A stretch of 64,000 nucleotides of DNA, taken from contig NZ_JACFSK010000001.1 in assembly GCF_016100455.1 (NCBI RefSeq), forward strand, positions 496,001 to 560,000. The letters run 5' to 3'. Position numbers and translations under genes: made by a program. Below are positions 9,099 to 17,695 of this stretch, piece after piece (positions within the stretch are counted from its first letter, which is position 1; every line of letters begins with the position of its first letter). This DNA comes from Bartonella sp. M0283. GTDB taxonomy: Bacteria > Pseudomonadota > Alphaproteobacteria > Rhizobiales > Rhizobiaceae. The notes under the pieces are model-generated. The model was not told the origin of the DNA, did not search any database, and saw only the letters and a list, made by a program, of their open reading frames with translations.

Positions 9099-9121
9099 AT
9101 TTTTAGAATATATATAAAAAT
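9099..9121. promoter_or_regulatory. Inverted repeat ATTTTTA-N9-TAAAAAT in the hmgA/marR promoter region
   Basis: Perfect 7-base arms around an AT-rich centre lie midway between the two divergent start codons. A TTGACA hexamer (9094-9099) overlaps the left arm, so a bound regulator could block the promoter. A MarR/HmgR-type operator is the likely reading, by analogy with hmg clusters in other bacteria. Confidence 0.45.
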
Positions 9122-9158
9122 CGTTTCATCTGTAACGGTCTGTTTTGTAACTATCAAT

Positions 9159-9593
9159 ATGTCTGAAAAAATTAATCTGGAAAAATTTATTCCTTATCGT
9201 CTGGCTCGCATTGCGACGTTGATTTCGCGCGATTTGCAGGAAACCTATAGCAAGCATTCCCATTTAACTGTGCCGGAATGGCGTGTTCTTGTGACACTTG
9301 GTGATTTCGAAAAAATGACAGCAAAGGAAATCGGCAGACATTCTTCTATGCATAAAACCAAGGTTAGTAGGGCAGTGCGTGCACTGGAAGATCGCCGTTG
9401 GCTGGTGCGTACAGAAAACGAAATCGACCGTAGAGAGGAATATCTGTCCTTATCGGCCAAAGGGAAAGAAATTTATTATGATCTTGTGCCTTTCGCTTTG
9501 AATTTTCAGAAAAAAATATTGAACACGCTTGGAAAAGATGCAGAGCGTTTTCAGGAACTTTTAACCCGCATTGAAAAACATTATGAAAAATAG
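9159..9593 (+). CDS. MarR-family regulator 2, probable controller of hmgA operon
   Basis: A 144-residue winged-helix protein of normal MarR length. The recognition region runs MHKTKVSRAVRALEDRRWL, followed by the wing ENEIDRREEYLSLSAKGKE. It is divergent from hmgA with 90 bases between, and the inverted repeat at 9099-9121 is a natural operator. Homogentisate or a precursor phenolic acid is a plausible ligand. It shares the VPEWRVLV block with MarR 1. The ATG follows an AT-rich leader without a clear ribosome site, so translation may be weak. Confidence 0.9.
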   Translation: MSEKINLEKFIPYRLARIATLISRDLQETYSKHSHLTVPEWRVLVTLGDFEKMTAKEIGRHSSMHKTKVSRAVRALEDRRWLVRTENEIDRREEYLSLSAKGKEIYYDLVPFALNFQKKILNTLGKDAERFQELLTRIEKHYEK

Positions 9594-9615
9594 CCTCTTG
9601 TCAGAGGTTATCCAC

Positions 9616-9692
9616 GAATGAGCGTGGGCGAGAATATCAAACATGAATGAGCGTGAGCGAGACTATAAAAAGAGCCGAGACCATAAAAAGAG
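9616..9692. repeat. Nested short direct repeats
   Basis: GAATGAGCGTGGGCGAGA at 9616 recurs with one change at 9645. A second word, GAGACTATAAAAAGAG at 9659, recurs with one change at 9677. The pattern points to repeated slippage in non-coding DNA. Confidence 0.7.
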
Positions 9693-10108
9693 ATAAGCGT
9701 TGGTTCGCTATAAAACCGTTCACGTTTTTTTTAACCTGTTTGTGGATGAGCCGGTCAATACATGAATTATTTACCTGCACCTTGCACATATTTATATTTA
9801 GCTTGGACAAAATATTTTTTAAACTATTTCTGACAAGCCGGAGATTGGAAGAGTGGGACAACAGAGACCTTTTTCAATCAAGCTGCTAACTTCAAACAGC
9901 AGAATCGTAGAATGAAAAAGTAATTTCTTATGAATCTCCGTTTTCCTGTGTCAATTGATTGGCACCCGAAAACTATCTCTATTTTGGCGTTCCAATGAAC
10001 TTTCTGTTCGAACTTTTTGGCTAAGAGGATTGGCAATCGATGTTCCGCCTTTTTCCAGCCGGATTGGAAAGAGGTAGTGGGGCTATTGCTTTATATAAAG
10101 CATTTGTC

Positions 10109-10186
10109 ATTATCGATTATTTTTCGTTTGAAGATAACACATTGAAAATTATTGATTATCTTTTGTTTGAAGATAACGCATTGAAA
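10109..10186. repeat. 39-bp tandem duplication (two copies, four mismatches)
   Basis: Copy one is 10109-10147 and copy two 10148-10186. The length is a multiple of three. In the open frame 10040-10231 it encodes a 13-residue repeat, IIDYFSFEDNTLK then IIDYLLFEDNALK. The frame has no recognised homologue. Confidence 0.75.
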
Positions 10187-10311
10187 ATTCGGGTTTTTCA
10201 TGATCATTTTGTAACTGTCAAACAAATTTAATGTGTTAAATAATTTTAAAATAGTATATTTTTCCCTTTGTTAGCGATAGCTATACTTGTTTCCAGTGGA
10301 ATCGATTTCTG

Positions 10312-10350
10312 CCGGTTGTCATGGAGGCTCCTTGAAGGAGAGACAACCGG
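10312..10350 (+). promoter_or_regulatory. Nested hairpin or operator upstream of the aromatic transporter
   Basis: Perfect 9-base arms CCGGTTGTC (10312) and GACAACCGG (10342) enclose an inner CTCCTT-GA-AGGAG palindrome. The element ends 34 bases before the TTG start of the transporter, whose ribosome site is GGAGGAGG. As RNA, the inner CUCC could pair with its own arm or with the real ribosome site. As DNA, the arms are 30 bases apart centre to centre and could bind a dimeric activator. Both readings are inference. Confidence 0.5.
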
Positions 10351-10383
10351 CCGAGCTGTTCCAATATTTGGGAGGAGGAAAAA

Positions 10384-11772
10384 TTGCATAATCCCGAAAA
10401 AGAAGACGTCTCTGAATCTGTAAATTTGGCGGCACTTATTGATGGCGGGCGTTTGACGCCTTACCATGCATTGGTGGTTATTATTGCTTCGGTTTCCATC
10501 ATATTGGATGGCTTTGACAGCCAGTTGATGGGATATGCCATTCCAACCTTGATGAAGGAATGGGGAATTGTTCGCGAAGCTTTTGTTCCGGCAGTGACCG
10601 CCAGTTTTATCGGAATGGTCGTCGGTGGCATCATTACCGGCCTGATGGCTGACCGGTTTGGCCGAAAGAAATTACTTTTAATCAATCTCTTTATATTCGG
10701 CATTGCGACTTTGATTATCGGCTTTACGACAACAGTCACCCAGATCGCATGTTTCCGGTTTATAGCGGGATTGGGCATTGGCGGGGCTATGCCGGTTTGT
10801 GCAACCATTGTTGCGGAATTTGCTCCGGTGCGTTCACGTGCTCTCATTGTTACCGGAACGATTGTTTGCACCCCCTTGGGCGGGATGGTTGCCGGCTATT
10901 TTACCGGATATATTTTACCACATTTCGGTTGGCAGACACTCTTTTTCGTTGGCGGTGTCATGCCTATCGTGCTTATCGCTATTGTTTGGGCATTATTACC
11001 CGAAACTCCTTTTTATCTCCTCAAACATGAAAACCGCTGGGCAGATTTACGAAAGCTTCTTAGGCGTATGCATATCCATGTTGCCGACAATGTTTCGTTT
11101 GAAAAGGAAACACAAAAAGAGAAAAAGGATAACAAACGTTTCAGCGAGCTTTTCAAACCGGAGTTCCGATCCGATACGATTGCATTATGTTTTGTTTTTC
11201 TATTCTGCGGCTATACTGTTTATTCCGCTTTCGGATGGTTGCCGACCATGCTGACGGCCGAACATGTCAGTATTGAAAGTGCCAGTTATAGCCTTGCCAA
11301 TTACAATTTGGGCGGTTTTCTCGGGGCACTTGTTTGCGGTTATGCAATCAGCAAAATGGGATCTTTTTGGCCGATGGTGGTGAGCGGCATAGGTTCGTGG
11401 GCAAGTCTATTGGTATTGAGCGCAATAGATATTCCAACAAATATCGGTTTGATGACAACGCTTCTGGTTTTACACGGATTTTTTATCAACGGTATTCAGG
11501 CGCCTATGTATGCTCTTTGCGCATATGCTTTTCCGACCGATATACGCACAACCGGTATGTCAACGGCTTCTTCGTGCGGACGCGTCGGGGCGATCATTTC
11601 GGGTTTTGTTGGCGCACCTGTCATTACGAAATTTGGTGGCGTAGGCTATCTTCTTATGCTGGTTGCTTGCATGGTGATTGTGACTTTCGGCGTTCTGGCT
11701 ATTCGTAAACACATTCCATCTCCCAGAGTAAGCAGGATCACCGAGTTCAAAAAAGAAATACAAAAATCCTGA
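10384..11772 (+). CDS. MFS transporter, aromatic acid:H+ symporter family
   Basis: A 462-residue, 12-helix major facilitator protein. The first helix has the family signature LDGFDSQLMGYAIP with the two Asp residues needed for aromatic acid uptake in PcaK. The loop 2-3 motif is GLMADRFGRKK and a hydrophilic central loop lies at about residues 215-255. The start is a TTG at 10384, supported by GGAGGAGG six bases upstream; no ATG is close. It should import an aromatic acid across the inner membrane, feeding the homogentisate route. It is followed by scoA after 109 bases, on the same strand. Confidence 0.92.
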   Translation: MHNPEKEDVSESVNLAALIDGGRLTPYHALVVIIASVSIILDGFDSQLMGYAIPTLMKEWGIVREAFVPAVTASFIGMVVGGIITGLMADRFGRKKLLLINLFIFGIATLIIGFTTTVTQIACFRFIAGLGIGGAMPVCATIVAEFAPVRSRALIVTGTIVCTPLGGMVAGYFTGYILPHFGWQTLFFVGGVMPIVLIAIVWALLPETPFYLLKHENRWADLRKLLRRMHIHVADNVSFEKETQKEKKDNKRFSELFKPEFRSDTIALCFVFLFCGYTVYSAFGWLPTMLTAEHVSIESASYSLANYNLGGFLGALVCGYAISKMGSFWPMVVSGIGSWASLLVLSAIDIPTNIGLMTTLLVLHGFFINGIQAPMYALCAYAFPTDIRTTGMSTASSCGRVGAIISGFVGAPVITKFGGVGYLLMLVACMVIVTFGVLAIRKHIPSPRVSRITEFKKEIQKS

Positions 11773-11881
11773 TATTTTTTAAGCCGGGGGGCGAGGGCAT
11801 CGTCGTCTCCCGATCTGTTCATTCCTGAACATTTATTGATCTGCCAAATAATGAATTCATATGACCAATCGGGAGGTTTTT

Positions 11882-12616
11882 TTGCAGAAATTATATGCAA
11901 ATGCAGCAGAAGCACTCGCAGGCCTACTGGAAGATGGCCAAACAATTATGTGTGGCGGCTTTGGCCTTTGTGGCATACCTGAAACACTGATCAATGCACT
12001 AAAAATTTCCGGTGTCAAAGATTTGACAGTTGTTTCTAATAATGCGGGCATTGATGGTATCGGCCTTGGACAATTACTTGAGACCAGGCAGATCAGGAAA
12101 ATGATTTCTTCCTATGTCGGAGAAAACCGTTTGTTCGCCGAACAATTTCTTTCCGGTCAATTGGAGGTGGAATTCAATCCGCAAGGAACACTTGCCGAGC
12201 GTATTCGCGCCGGTGGTGCCGGAATACCTGCTTTCTATACAAAAACAGGCGTTGGAACACTTGTTGCAGAAGGCAAGGAACACAAAGAGTTCAAAGGCGA
12301 AATCTATGTTATGGAAGAAGGGATCTTTGCCGATATTGCCCTTGTTCACGCATGGAAAGCTGACCATGAAGGCAATCTCGTTTACCGGAAAACAGCGCGT
12401 AATTTCAATCCGGTTATGGCAACAGCCGCAAAGGTAACCATTGCCGAGGTGGAAAATCTTGTAGCCACCGGCGAAATTGATCCCGACCATATTCATACAC
12501 CGGGGATTTATGTTTCCCGAATTGTCTATGAACCTCAACCGGTCAAACATATTGAACAACGGACAACGCGTAAAAAATCCGAAGGGGAAAACGAGCATGG
12601 CATGGACAAGAGATGA
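11882..12616 (+). CDS. scoA: 3-oxoacid CoA-transferase, subunit A
   Basis: A 244-residue alpha subunit. The block GGFGLCGIPETLI near residue 25 and NPQGTLAERIRAGGAGIPAF near 98 are typical of succinyl-CoA:3-ketoacid CoA-transferase A. It moves CoA from succinyl-CoA to acetoacetate, together with ScoB. The start chosen is TTG at 11882: it has GGGAGG five bases upstream, and the protein then begins (M)QKLYANAAEALAGLL, as family members do. The ATG at 11861 would add seven residues and lacks a ribosome site. The gene overlaps scoB by 20 bases. 3-Oxoadipate transferase PcaI is a close relative, but the acetoacetate context favours Sco. Confidence 0.92.
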   Translation: MQKLYANAAEALAGLLEDGQTIMCGGFGLCGIPETLINALKISGVKDLTVVSNNAGIDGIGLGQLLETRQIRKMISSYVGENRLFAEQFLSGQLEVEFNPQGTLAERIRAGGAGIPAFYTKTGVGTLVAEGKEHKEFKGEIYVMEEGIFADIALVHAWKADHEGNLVYRKTARNFNPVMATAAKVTIAEVENLVATGEIDPDHIHTPGIYVSRIVYEPQPVKHIEQRTTRKKSEGENEHGMDKR

Positions 12617-13238
12617 TATGGCAAAGCGGGCCGCGAAAGAATTGCGGGACGGTTATTATGTCAATCTGGGTATCGGTATCCCGACCCTCGTTTCAAATTA
12701 TATTCCGGATTCTATCGACGTTTGTCTTCAGAGCGAGAACGGAATGCTTGGCATGGGGCCTTTTCCTTTTGAAGGAGAAGAAGATGCGGACCTGATCAAT
12801 GCGGGAAAACAGACTGTCACCGAGCTTAAAAAAACCAGTTATTTTTCAAGCGCCGAAAGTTTCGCAATGGTGCGCGGTGGACATATCGATTTATCGATAT
12901 TGGGTGCAATGGAGGTTTCCCTTAGCGGGGACATTGCAAATTGGATGATACCCGGAAAAATGGTCAAAGGTATGGGGGGAGCGATGGACCTTGTCGCCGG
13001 TGTCAAACGGGTTGTTGTGGTTATGGAGCATGAGGCCAAAGGCAAGCCCAAATTGCTGAACGAGTGCACATTGCCACTTACCGGAAAAAGATGCGTAGAT
13101 ATCGTCATTACAGATCTTGGCGTTTTCACTTTGGCACGAAAGGGAGAACCCAAACTCGAGCTTGTCGAACTTGCTACCGGTGTCAATCTTGATGAAATCC
13201 GGGCAAAAACCGAAGCCGAATTTACCGTGAGACTTTAA
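12597..13238 (+). CDS. scoB: 3-oxoacid CoA-transferase, subunit B
   Basis: A 213-residue beta subunit. The catalytic Glu lies in the block SENGMLGMGPFP (about residues 45-56), and GGHIDLSILGAMEVS follows near 100. It completes the ScoAB transferase that activates acetoacetate to acetoacetyl-CoA. The chosen ATG at 12597 lies within the end of scoA and is preceded by GAAGGGGAAAACGAG. An in-frame ATG far upstream (12477) lies inside scoA and would add 40 unrelated residues. Thiolase follows after 18 bases, completing the route to acetyl-CoA. Confidence 0.93.
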   Translation: MAWTRDDMAKRAAKELRDGYYVNLGIGIPTLVSNYIPDSIDVCLQSENGMLGMGPFPFEGEEDADLINAGKQTVTELKKTSYFSSAESFAMVRGGHIDLSILGAMEVSLSGDIANWMIPGKMVKGMGGAMDLVAGVKRVVVVMEHEAKGKPKLLNECTLPLTGKRCVDIVITDLGVFTLARKGEPKLELVELATGVNLDEIRAKTEAEFTVRL

Positions 13239-13256
13239 CGAGACAAAGAAAGAAAT

Positions 13257-14447
13257 ATGATGAAAGCAATTTGCCCTCCCATTGTTATAGCATCGGCCAA
13301 ACGCACGCCGGTCGGTTCGTTAAACGGAGCTCTATCCTCCCTTCCGGCCCATCAATTGGGGGCAATTGCCATTCGCGCGGTCATAGAACAGGCGCAACTT
13401 TCGCCCGAAGATGTCGATGAAGTTATTTTGGGACAGGTGCTTACCGCCGCACAGGGGCAAAATCCGGCGCGTCAGGCAGCTCTTGCTGCCGGTATTAAAG
13501 TTGAAAGCACCGCTATGGTGATAAACCAGCTCTGCGGCTCGGGCTTGCGGGCAGTTGCTCTTGGAATGCAACAAATATTGACAGGGTCTGCCAAGATTAT
13601 TGTTGCCGGTGGTCAGGAATCGATGTCGCAGGCGCCGCATGCCGCGAGACTGCGCGAGGGCACCAAAATGGGCAATGTTTCCTTGGTCGACACGATGATT
13701 GTGGATGGGCTCACCGACGCCTTTTATGGTTATCATATGGGAATTACCGCCGAGAATGTTGCAAAAGCCTATAATATCACCCGTGAAGAACAGGATATTT
13801 TTGCAACTTCATCACAAAACAAGGCCGAGGCTGCACAAAAATCGGGAAAATTCGTTGAAGAAATCGTTCCTGTAGAAATTGCAACGCGCAAAGAAAAGAA
13901 GATTATCCGTGACGATGAACATATCCGTTATGGGAGCACTGTTGAAGGAATGCAAAAATTGCGTCCTGCTTTTGAAAGGGAAGGAAGTGTTACAGCGGGC
14001 AATGCCTCCGGTATTAACGACGGCGCTGCTGCAGTTCTTCTCATGACAGAAAAAGAAGCAGAAAAACGCAATATAACACCCTTGGCACGAATTATATCCT
14101 GGGCAACTGCCGGTGTTCCACCCGAATTAATGGGCACTGGCCCCATACCTGCAAGTCGCAAGGCGCTTCAACAAGCCGGTTGGTCGGTTGATGATCTCGA
14201 TCTTGTTGAAGCAAATGAGGCATTTGCTGCCCAATCATTGGCCGTTTGCAAGGAACTGGAACTTGATCCCGACAAAGTCAATGTGAATGGCGGCGCAATT
14301 GCTATCGGCCATCCGATCGGAGCTTCCGGTGCGCGCGTGCTCACCAGCCTATTGTTTGAAATGCAAAGACAGAAGGCTAAAAAAGGCCTCGCCTGTTTAT
14401 GCATCGGTGGAGGAATGGGAATTGCAATGTGCGTAGAACGCCCGTGA
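13257..14447 (+). CDS. Acetyl-CoA C-acetyltransferase (thiolase)
   Basis: A 396-residue thiolase II family enzyme. The nucleophile Cys is in NQLCGSGLRA (about residue 90). The His of GHPIGASGAR (about 350) and the second Cys of CLCIGGGMG (about 380) complete the site. It splits acetoacetyl-CoA into two acetyl-CoA. Its place right after scoAB makes this the catabolic direction for acetoacetate released by FahA. The family also includes PhaA and PcaF, and sequence alone cannot exclude a 3-oxoadipyl-CoA substrate, but no other beta-ketoadipate genes are present here. Confidence 0.93.
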   Translation: MMKAICPPIVIASAKRTPVGSLNGALSSLPAHQLGAIAIRAVIEQAQLSPEDVDEVILGQVLTAAQGQNPARQAALAAGIKVESTAMVINQLCGSGLRAVALGMQQILTGSAKIIVAGGQESMSQAPHAARLREGTKMGNVSLVDTMIVDGLTDAFYGYHMGITAENVAKAYNITREEQDIFATSSQNKAEAAQKSGKFVEEIVPVEIATRKEKKIIRDDEHIRYGSTVEGMQKLRPAFEREGSVTAGNASGINDGAAAVLLMTEKEAEKRNITPLARIISWATAGVPPELMGTGPIPASRKALQQAGWSVDDLDLVEANEAFAAQSLAVCKELELDPDKVNVNGGAIAIGHPIGASGARVLTSLLFEMQRQKAKKGLACLCIGGGMGIAMCVERP

Positions 14448-14980
14448 GTAAAATAGTTGTCTTACGGGTAAAAGCGGTTTTTGAGCTGTTTGTTTTGCCC
14501 CGCATTTTTATCAAACCGGATGATCTCCTGATAACTATTGGACGAGACAGGTAAATTGGTGTCGGGAAGGTTAAGACTTTCATGAAGAAACTGTCGGAAT
14601 AGTTTGCGTTCCTTTATAATCACGCAAATTCCTTTCAATAGCCGAGCCTATCGTTTGAGGCATAACCTCAAGAATTTGTTTGCCAAGTTCAAAGACTGCC
14701 GGCACTTGAAGACGAGCGGTGTAATGTAAACTGCGATGGCTAATGTGCACACAGATTTTCCTCGGCTATATGTTTTTCCTCACAGTCTTCTTCTATCTCG
14801 ATTAATGAGGAATGATCTTCGTTATTATATTTTCAGGTATCAGTTTTCTACTTGAGAAATACTGTCTTCAAAAGAATTTTGATAAAACGGTAAAATTATT
14901 ATTTGTGCCGTTTTATATTTAAAAATATCGAAAACGTCCGGTCATAAATATAGAAAATCCTTTTTAAAACTATTCTGCTT
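14448..14980. other. Gene-poor stretch after thiolase
   Basis: About 530 bases with no intact gene. The leftward open frame at 14580-14750 is listed as a possible gene remnant. The rest is AT-rich with several stops in all frames and no clear terminator. Confidence 0.4.
14580..14750 (-). pseudogene. Possible gene remnant (56-codon frame)
   Basis: From a GTG at 14750 this frame reads a protein-like sequence with the segment ARLQVPAVFELGKQILEVMP and ends at a TGA. Amino-acid use looks coding, but it is too short to assign, no ribosome site is visible and the upstream frame is closed by stops. It may be the tail of a decayed gene. Unrecognised. Confidence 0.2.
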
Positions 14981-15460
14981 TCATAGCTTGTTTGTCGGCG
15001 GCACATCATCCTTCATCGTTGTCACGAACTCTCGTTGTGGAACTGGTTCGGCTTCAGGTGCCGGAGAGGGATTTTCCGGTATGAACGAAGGGGGAACCTC
15101 AGGTGGCGGTGCGGGATGTTTAGCGGGAGCGGGATTATGAGGGGCAGTGGGCAAAGGCTTATTATCGGGTGAATGCGTATCCGGAGATGACGGTTTGATG
15201 GTGTCTGCCGACGCAAAACAATAAAATTCACGACCAATAATGATGAATATCAGGCCGATAAATAGCAGAAATCCTAAAATCATATAAATCCACGTGAAAT
15301 CGGGGATGTGCCGATCAAAAAAAACGGCTTGCGTAATTGCTTCGGAACTAACAGTGATAATGAACGAACCTGCAACAGGTGCTAAAAGCACCATTGTAAC
15401 GCCTATTCGCCCTAAAAGGGTAAATCTTTGTCTTATCAATGTTCCTGTCAGCTTGTACAT
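14981..15460 (-). CDS. Membrane protein with proline-rich tail, unknown function
   Basis: A 159-residue protein. Two hydrophobic helices (about residues 17-40 and 54-76) are followed by a long Pro/Ala/Glu-rich tail (PAPAKHPAPPPEVPPS region). The tail is likely disordered and could be periplasmic or cytoplasmic. No homologue is recognised and no neighbour gives a clue. The ATG has only a poor ribosome site, so the start is uncertain. The proline-rich tail is reminiscent of envelope-spanning or protein-interaction regions, but this is not evidence of function. Confidence 0.6.
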   Translation of the reverse strand: MYKLTGTLIRQRFTLLGRIGVTMVLLAPVAGSFIITVSSEAITQAVFFDRHIPDFTWIYMILGFLLFIGLIFIIIGREFYCFASADTIKPSSPDTHSPDNKPLPTAPHNPAPAKHPAPPPEVPPSFIPENPSPAPEAEPVPQREFVTTMKDDVPPTNKL

Positions 15461-16436
15461 TTCAACTTTACGCCGTTTTTTGTTTTTTCGAAGGTGAACG
15501 AGTTAAAAACATATAAAGTAACTAAACAAGATAATCGACGAACGCGGTGAGAAAAAATAAAAACTGAAAATGTATTAAAAGCACTTCGAATTTTGCTCTC
15601 TCGAAAACTTATATAATAAGATATATTATAGTGTTTTATTTTGTCCAGATTATCGATAGAATATCGACCAATAAGATCGATGAATATGGAAATTGGCGAA
15701 AACAGTTTTTAACAGGTTTTGGTCCTCTGGACATAACGGAAACAGAATTTCTGTTTCAACAGAGGGAAAATTTTGTTGGCAAGCCGACTAGCGTAACCTT
15801 AAAAAACGTTTGCCAAGAGCTGCAACATCACAGCCATAAAACCGGTGTTGCTTCATTACAATGATGCATCAGGACAATGGATATCATCACTCGCAAGACC
15901 ATGATGGCTTTAGCAGAAATTGTTTTTCAAGATATTCGTACAAAACCGGGATCACGGAAAAGCAGAAAAATAACCGGATAGATTACTCCCAACATGCGAC
16001 GTTAGCCAAAATTCATGGCGAATTGAACAAGAGCAAAGAGAGCCGAAAGAAAGGCAATGAACCTCTTTGTCTTTCAAGCTTTTACCTTAACTGAATTCAT
16101 ATTTGCGCTATTCGAATTTTCTCCAAATTATACGAATTCAGGTTTTGTAGGGCATTCCAAACCAACCCCTTTGGCCGACAGGATTGATCAAGTCGCTTCC
16201 AGACCTTTCCATGAAAGATAATCCGAAAAATGAAAAAGCAGGCTTTTTCAATTCCGAAATGATAACGAGACGTTTGCCTCTGGAAAAACCCGAAAACAGT
16301 TATTGTTGTGGAAATGCGAAAGGCAAGTGCGATTAAGTTTTTAACAGTTTCAGCCACATGTAACTATGCGCTTCATGGACACTTGCGGTTTTCAATGCTA
16401 TTCAGTTGCGCATAGTATCGGAACAAAGTTATATAA
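15461..16436. other. Long AT-rich gene-free stretch
   Basis: About 975 bases with no recognised gene. Two short plus-strand frames (15631-15864 and 15861-16094) overlap by ATGA, as coupled genes do. Their products show no known motif and the second is rich in His, Lys and Asn, so I treat them as doubtful. No terminator or promoter could be fixed. Confidence 0.4.
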
Positions 16437-17168
16437 ATGAAACTATCTGTCGTTATTCCCTGTCGTAATGAAGCTGAAAATCTGGCCTTTTTGCTTGATG
16501 AAGTCGATAATGCCATGCAAGGCCGCGATTACGAAATTCTGGTCGTGGACGATGGTTCGAGTGATGATACACCTCAGGTATTATATAAGCGCATGAGTGA
16601 AGGCAAACCGCTGCGCCATATCCGGCATGACCGTTCAGCCGGACAAAGTGCGGCGGTGCGTTCGGGGGTTTTTGCTGCGACCGGCGATATTGTTCTGACA
16701 ATTGATGGAGATGGGCAGAACAATCCGGTTTATTTACCGAAGCTTGCCGATGCGCTTATTGCAGCAGGACCGGATTATGGGCTTGCAGCAGGTCAACGTT
16801 TGAAACGTACCGATACGAAATTGAAACAGCTTTCTTCCAAACTTGCCAATAAATTGCGGCAGGCAATTTTGAAAGACAATACGCGTGATTCAGGATGCGG
16901 GTTGAAAGCAATTCGCACCGATCTATTTCGACAATTGCCATTCTTTGATGGTTGGCACCGTTATCTTCCGGCGCTGGTTCTGCGGGAAGGATACAAAACC
17001 GCGCATATTGATGTGATTGATCGCCAGCGTGCGCACGGGCATTCCAATTACGGCATTCTTGATCGTGGTCTTCGGGGGATATTGGATCTTTATGGTGTCT
17101 GGTGGCTGCGCCGCAGGCGCAAAGTTGTTCCCAAGGTAACAGAAATAAGTGCCAGGAGCGAAAAATGA
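16437..17168 (+). CDS. Glycosyltransferase family 2, polyprenyl-phosphate sugar synthase type
   Basis: A 243-residue soluble GT-A enzyme of the dolichol-phosphate-mannose synthase type. Visible motifs are VVIPCRNEAENL at the N-terminus, VVDDGSSDDT near residue 38 and the metal-binding DGDGQNNP near 88. There is no C-terminal membrane helix. It should charge a polyprenyl phosphate with a sugar at the inner face of the membrane. It overlaps the LABN gene by ATGA. With the GT39 gene and ugd nearby, the sugar may be a uronic acid such as galacturonic acid, as in the RgtE system of Rhizobium; this is inference. Confidence 0.9.
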   Translation: MKLSVVIPCRNEAENLAFLLDEVDNAMQGRDYEILVVDDGSSDDTPQVLYKRMSEGKPLRHIRHDRSAGQSAAVRSGVFAATGDIVLTIDGDGQNNPVYLPKLADALIAAGPDYGLAAGQRLKRTDTKLKQLSSKLANKLRQAILKDNTRDSGCGLKAIRTDLFRQLPFFDGWHRYLPALVLREGYKTAHIDVIDRQRAHGHSNYGILDRGLRGILDLYGVWWLRRRRKVVPKVTEISARSEK

Positions 17169-17494
17169 GCGATTTATTCTCACAATTTGCCCAATGGCTC
17201 CATGATGTCTTTGTTGCCCAGTGGGATGGCTGGATTGTTCTGGGGTTTGTTGCGCAGGCGCTTTTTATGATGCGTTTCGTTGTGCAGTGGCTTGCCTCGG
17301 AAAAAGCAAAGAAAAGCGTTATGCCTGTTGCTTTCTGGTTTTTCTCGCTCGGCGGAGGAGTTCTTTTATTCATTTATGCAATTCGCCAGAAAGATCCGGT
17401 GTTTATTGCCGGACAGGGACTGGGCCTGATTGTTTACATCCGCAATCTTTCCTTGATCTATCGCGAAAAGAAACACAAACACATGGCGGAATGA
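17165..17494 (+). CDS. LABN-domain small membrane protein
   Basis: A 109-residue protein with the lipid-A-disaccharide-synthase N-terminal domain, a stand-alone module of three short membrane helices. The diagnostic block is FMMRFVVQWLASEKAKKSVM, followed by PVAFWFFSLGGG and IYIRNLSLIYREK-like residues at the end. Start ATG overlaps the stop of the GT2 gene (ATGA), so the two are coupled. In rhizobia such proteins sit beside polyprenyl-sugar synthases and may help move the lipid-linked sugar across the membrane. Its true role is not settled. Confidence 0.9.
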   Translation: MSDLFSQFAQWLHDVFVAQWDGWIVLGFVAQALFMMRFVVQWLASEKAKKSVMPVAFWFFSLGGGVLLFIYAIRQKDPVFIAGQGLGLIVYIRNLSLIYREKKHKHMAE

Positions 17495-17695
17495 TTTGAA
17501 CTTCAGTTCCGGTTCCAGGAGCTCAAAAGTTTTTAATGTGCCTCTTCGGAAAATGTAAACAGCATTTTATGACAAGCAGGAAAGCGGCCCTTGCTTAAGA
17601 GGGAAATACTGTTTGTGGTGTCGGACAAAAGGCAAGCCAGTTAAACGTCAAGCAAGATACGAGGCGGGCAAGATACGAGACGGGCGAGATAAAAG

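Larger units (their letters stand above)
9594..10383. other. Repeat-rich gene-free stretch before the aromatic transporter
   Basis: No assured gene in about 790 bases. It has three repeat structures, listed separately: short direct repeats at 9616-9692, a 39-base tandem duplication at 10109-10186 and an inverted repeat at 10312-10350. A 63-codon open frame (10040-10231) spans the 39-base duplication; no homologue is recognised and I do not call it a gene. Confidence 0.5.

Noticed and set aside
15631..16094. Two short frames overlapping by ATGA
   Set aside because: The overlap resembles coupled genes, but neither product has a motif, and ribosome sites are absent; kept only as a note.
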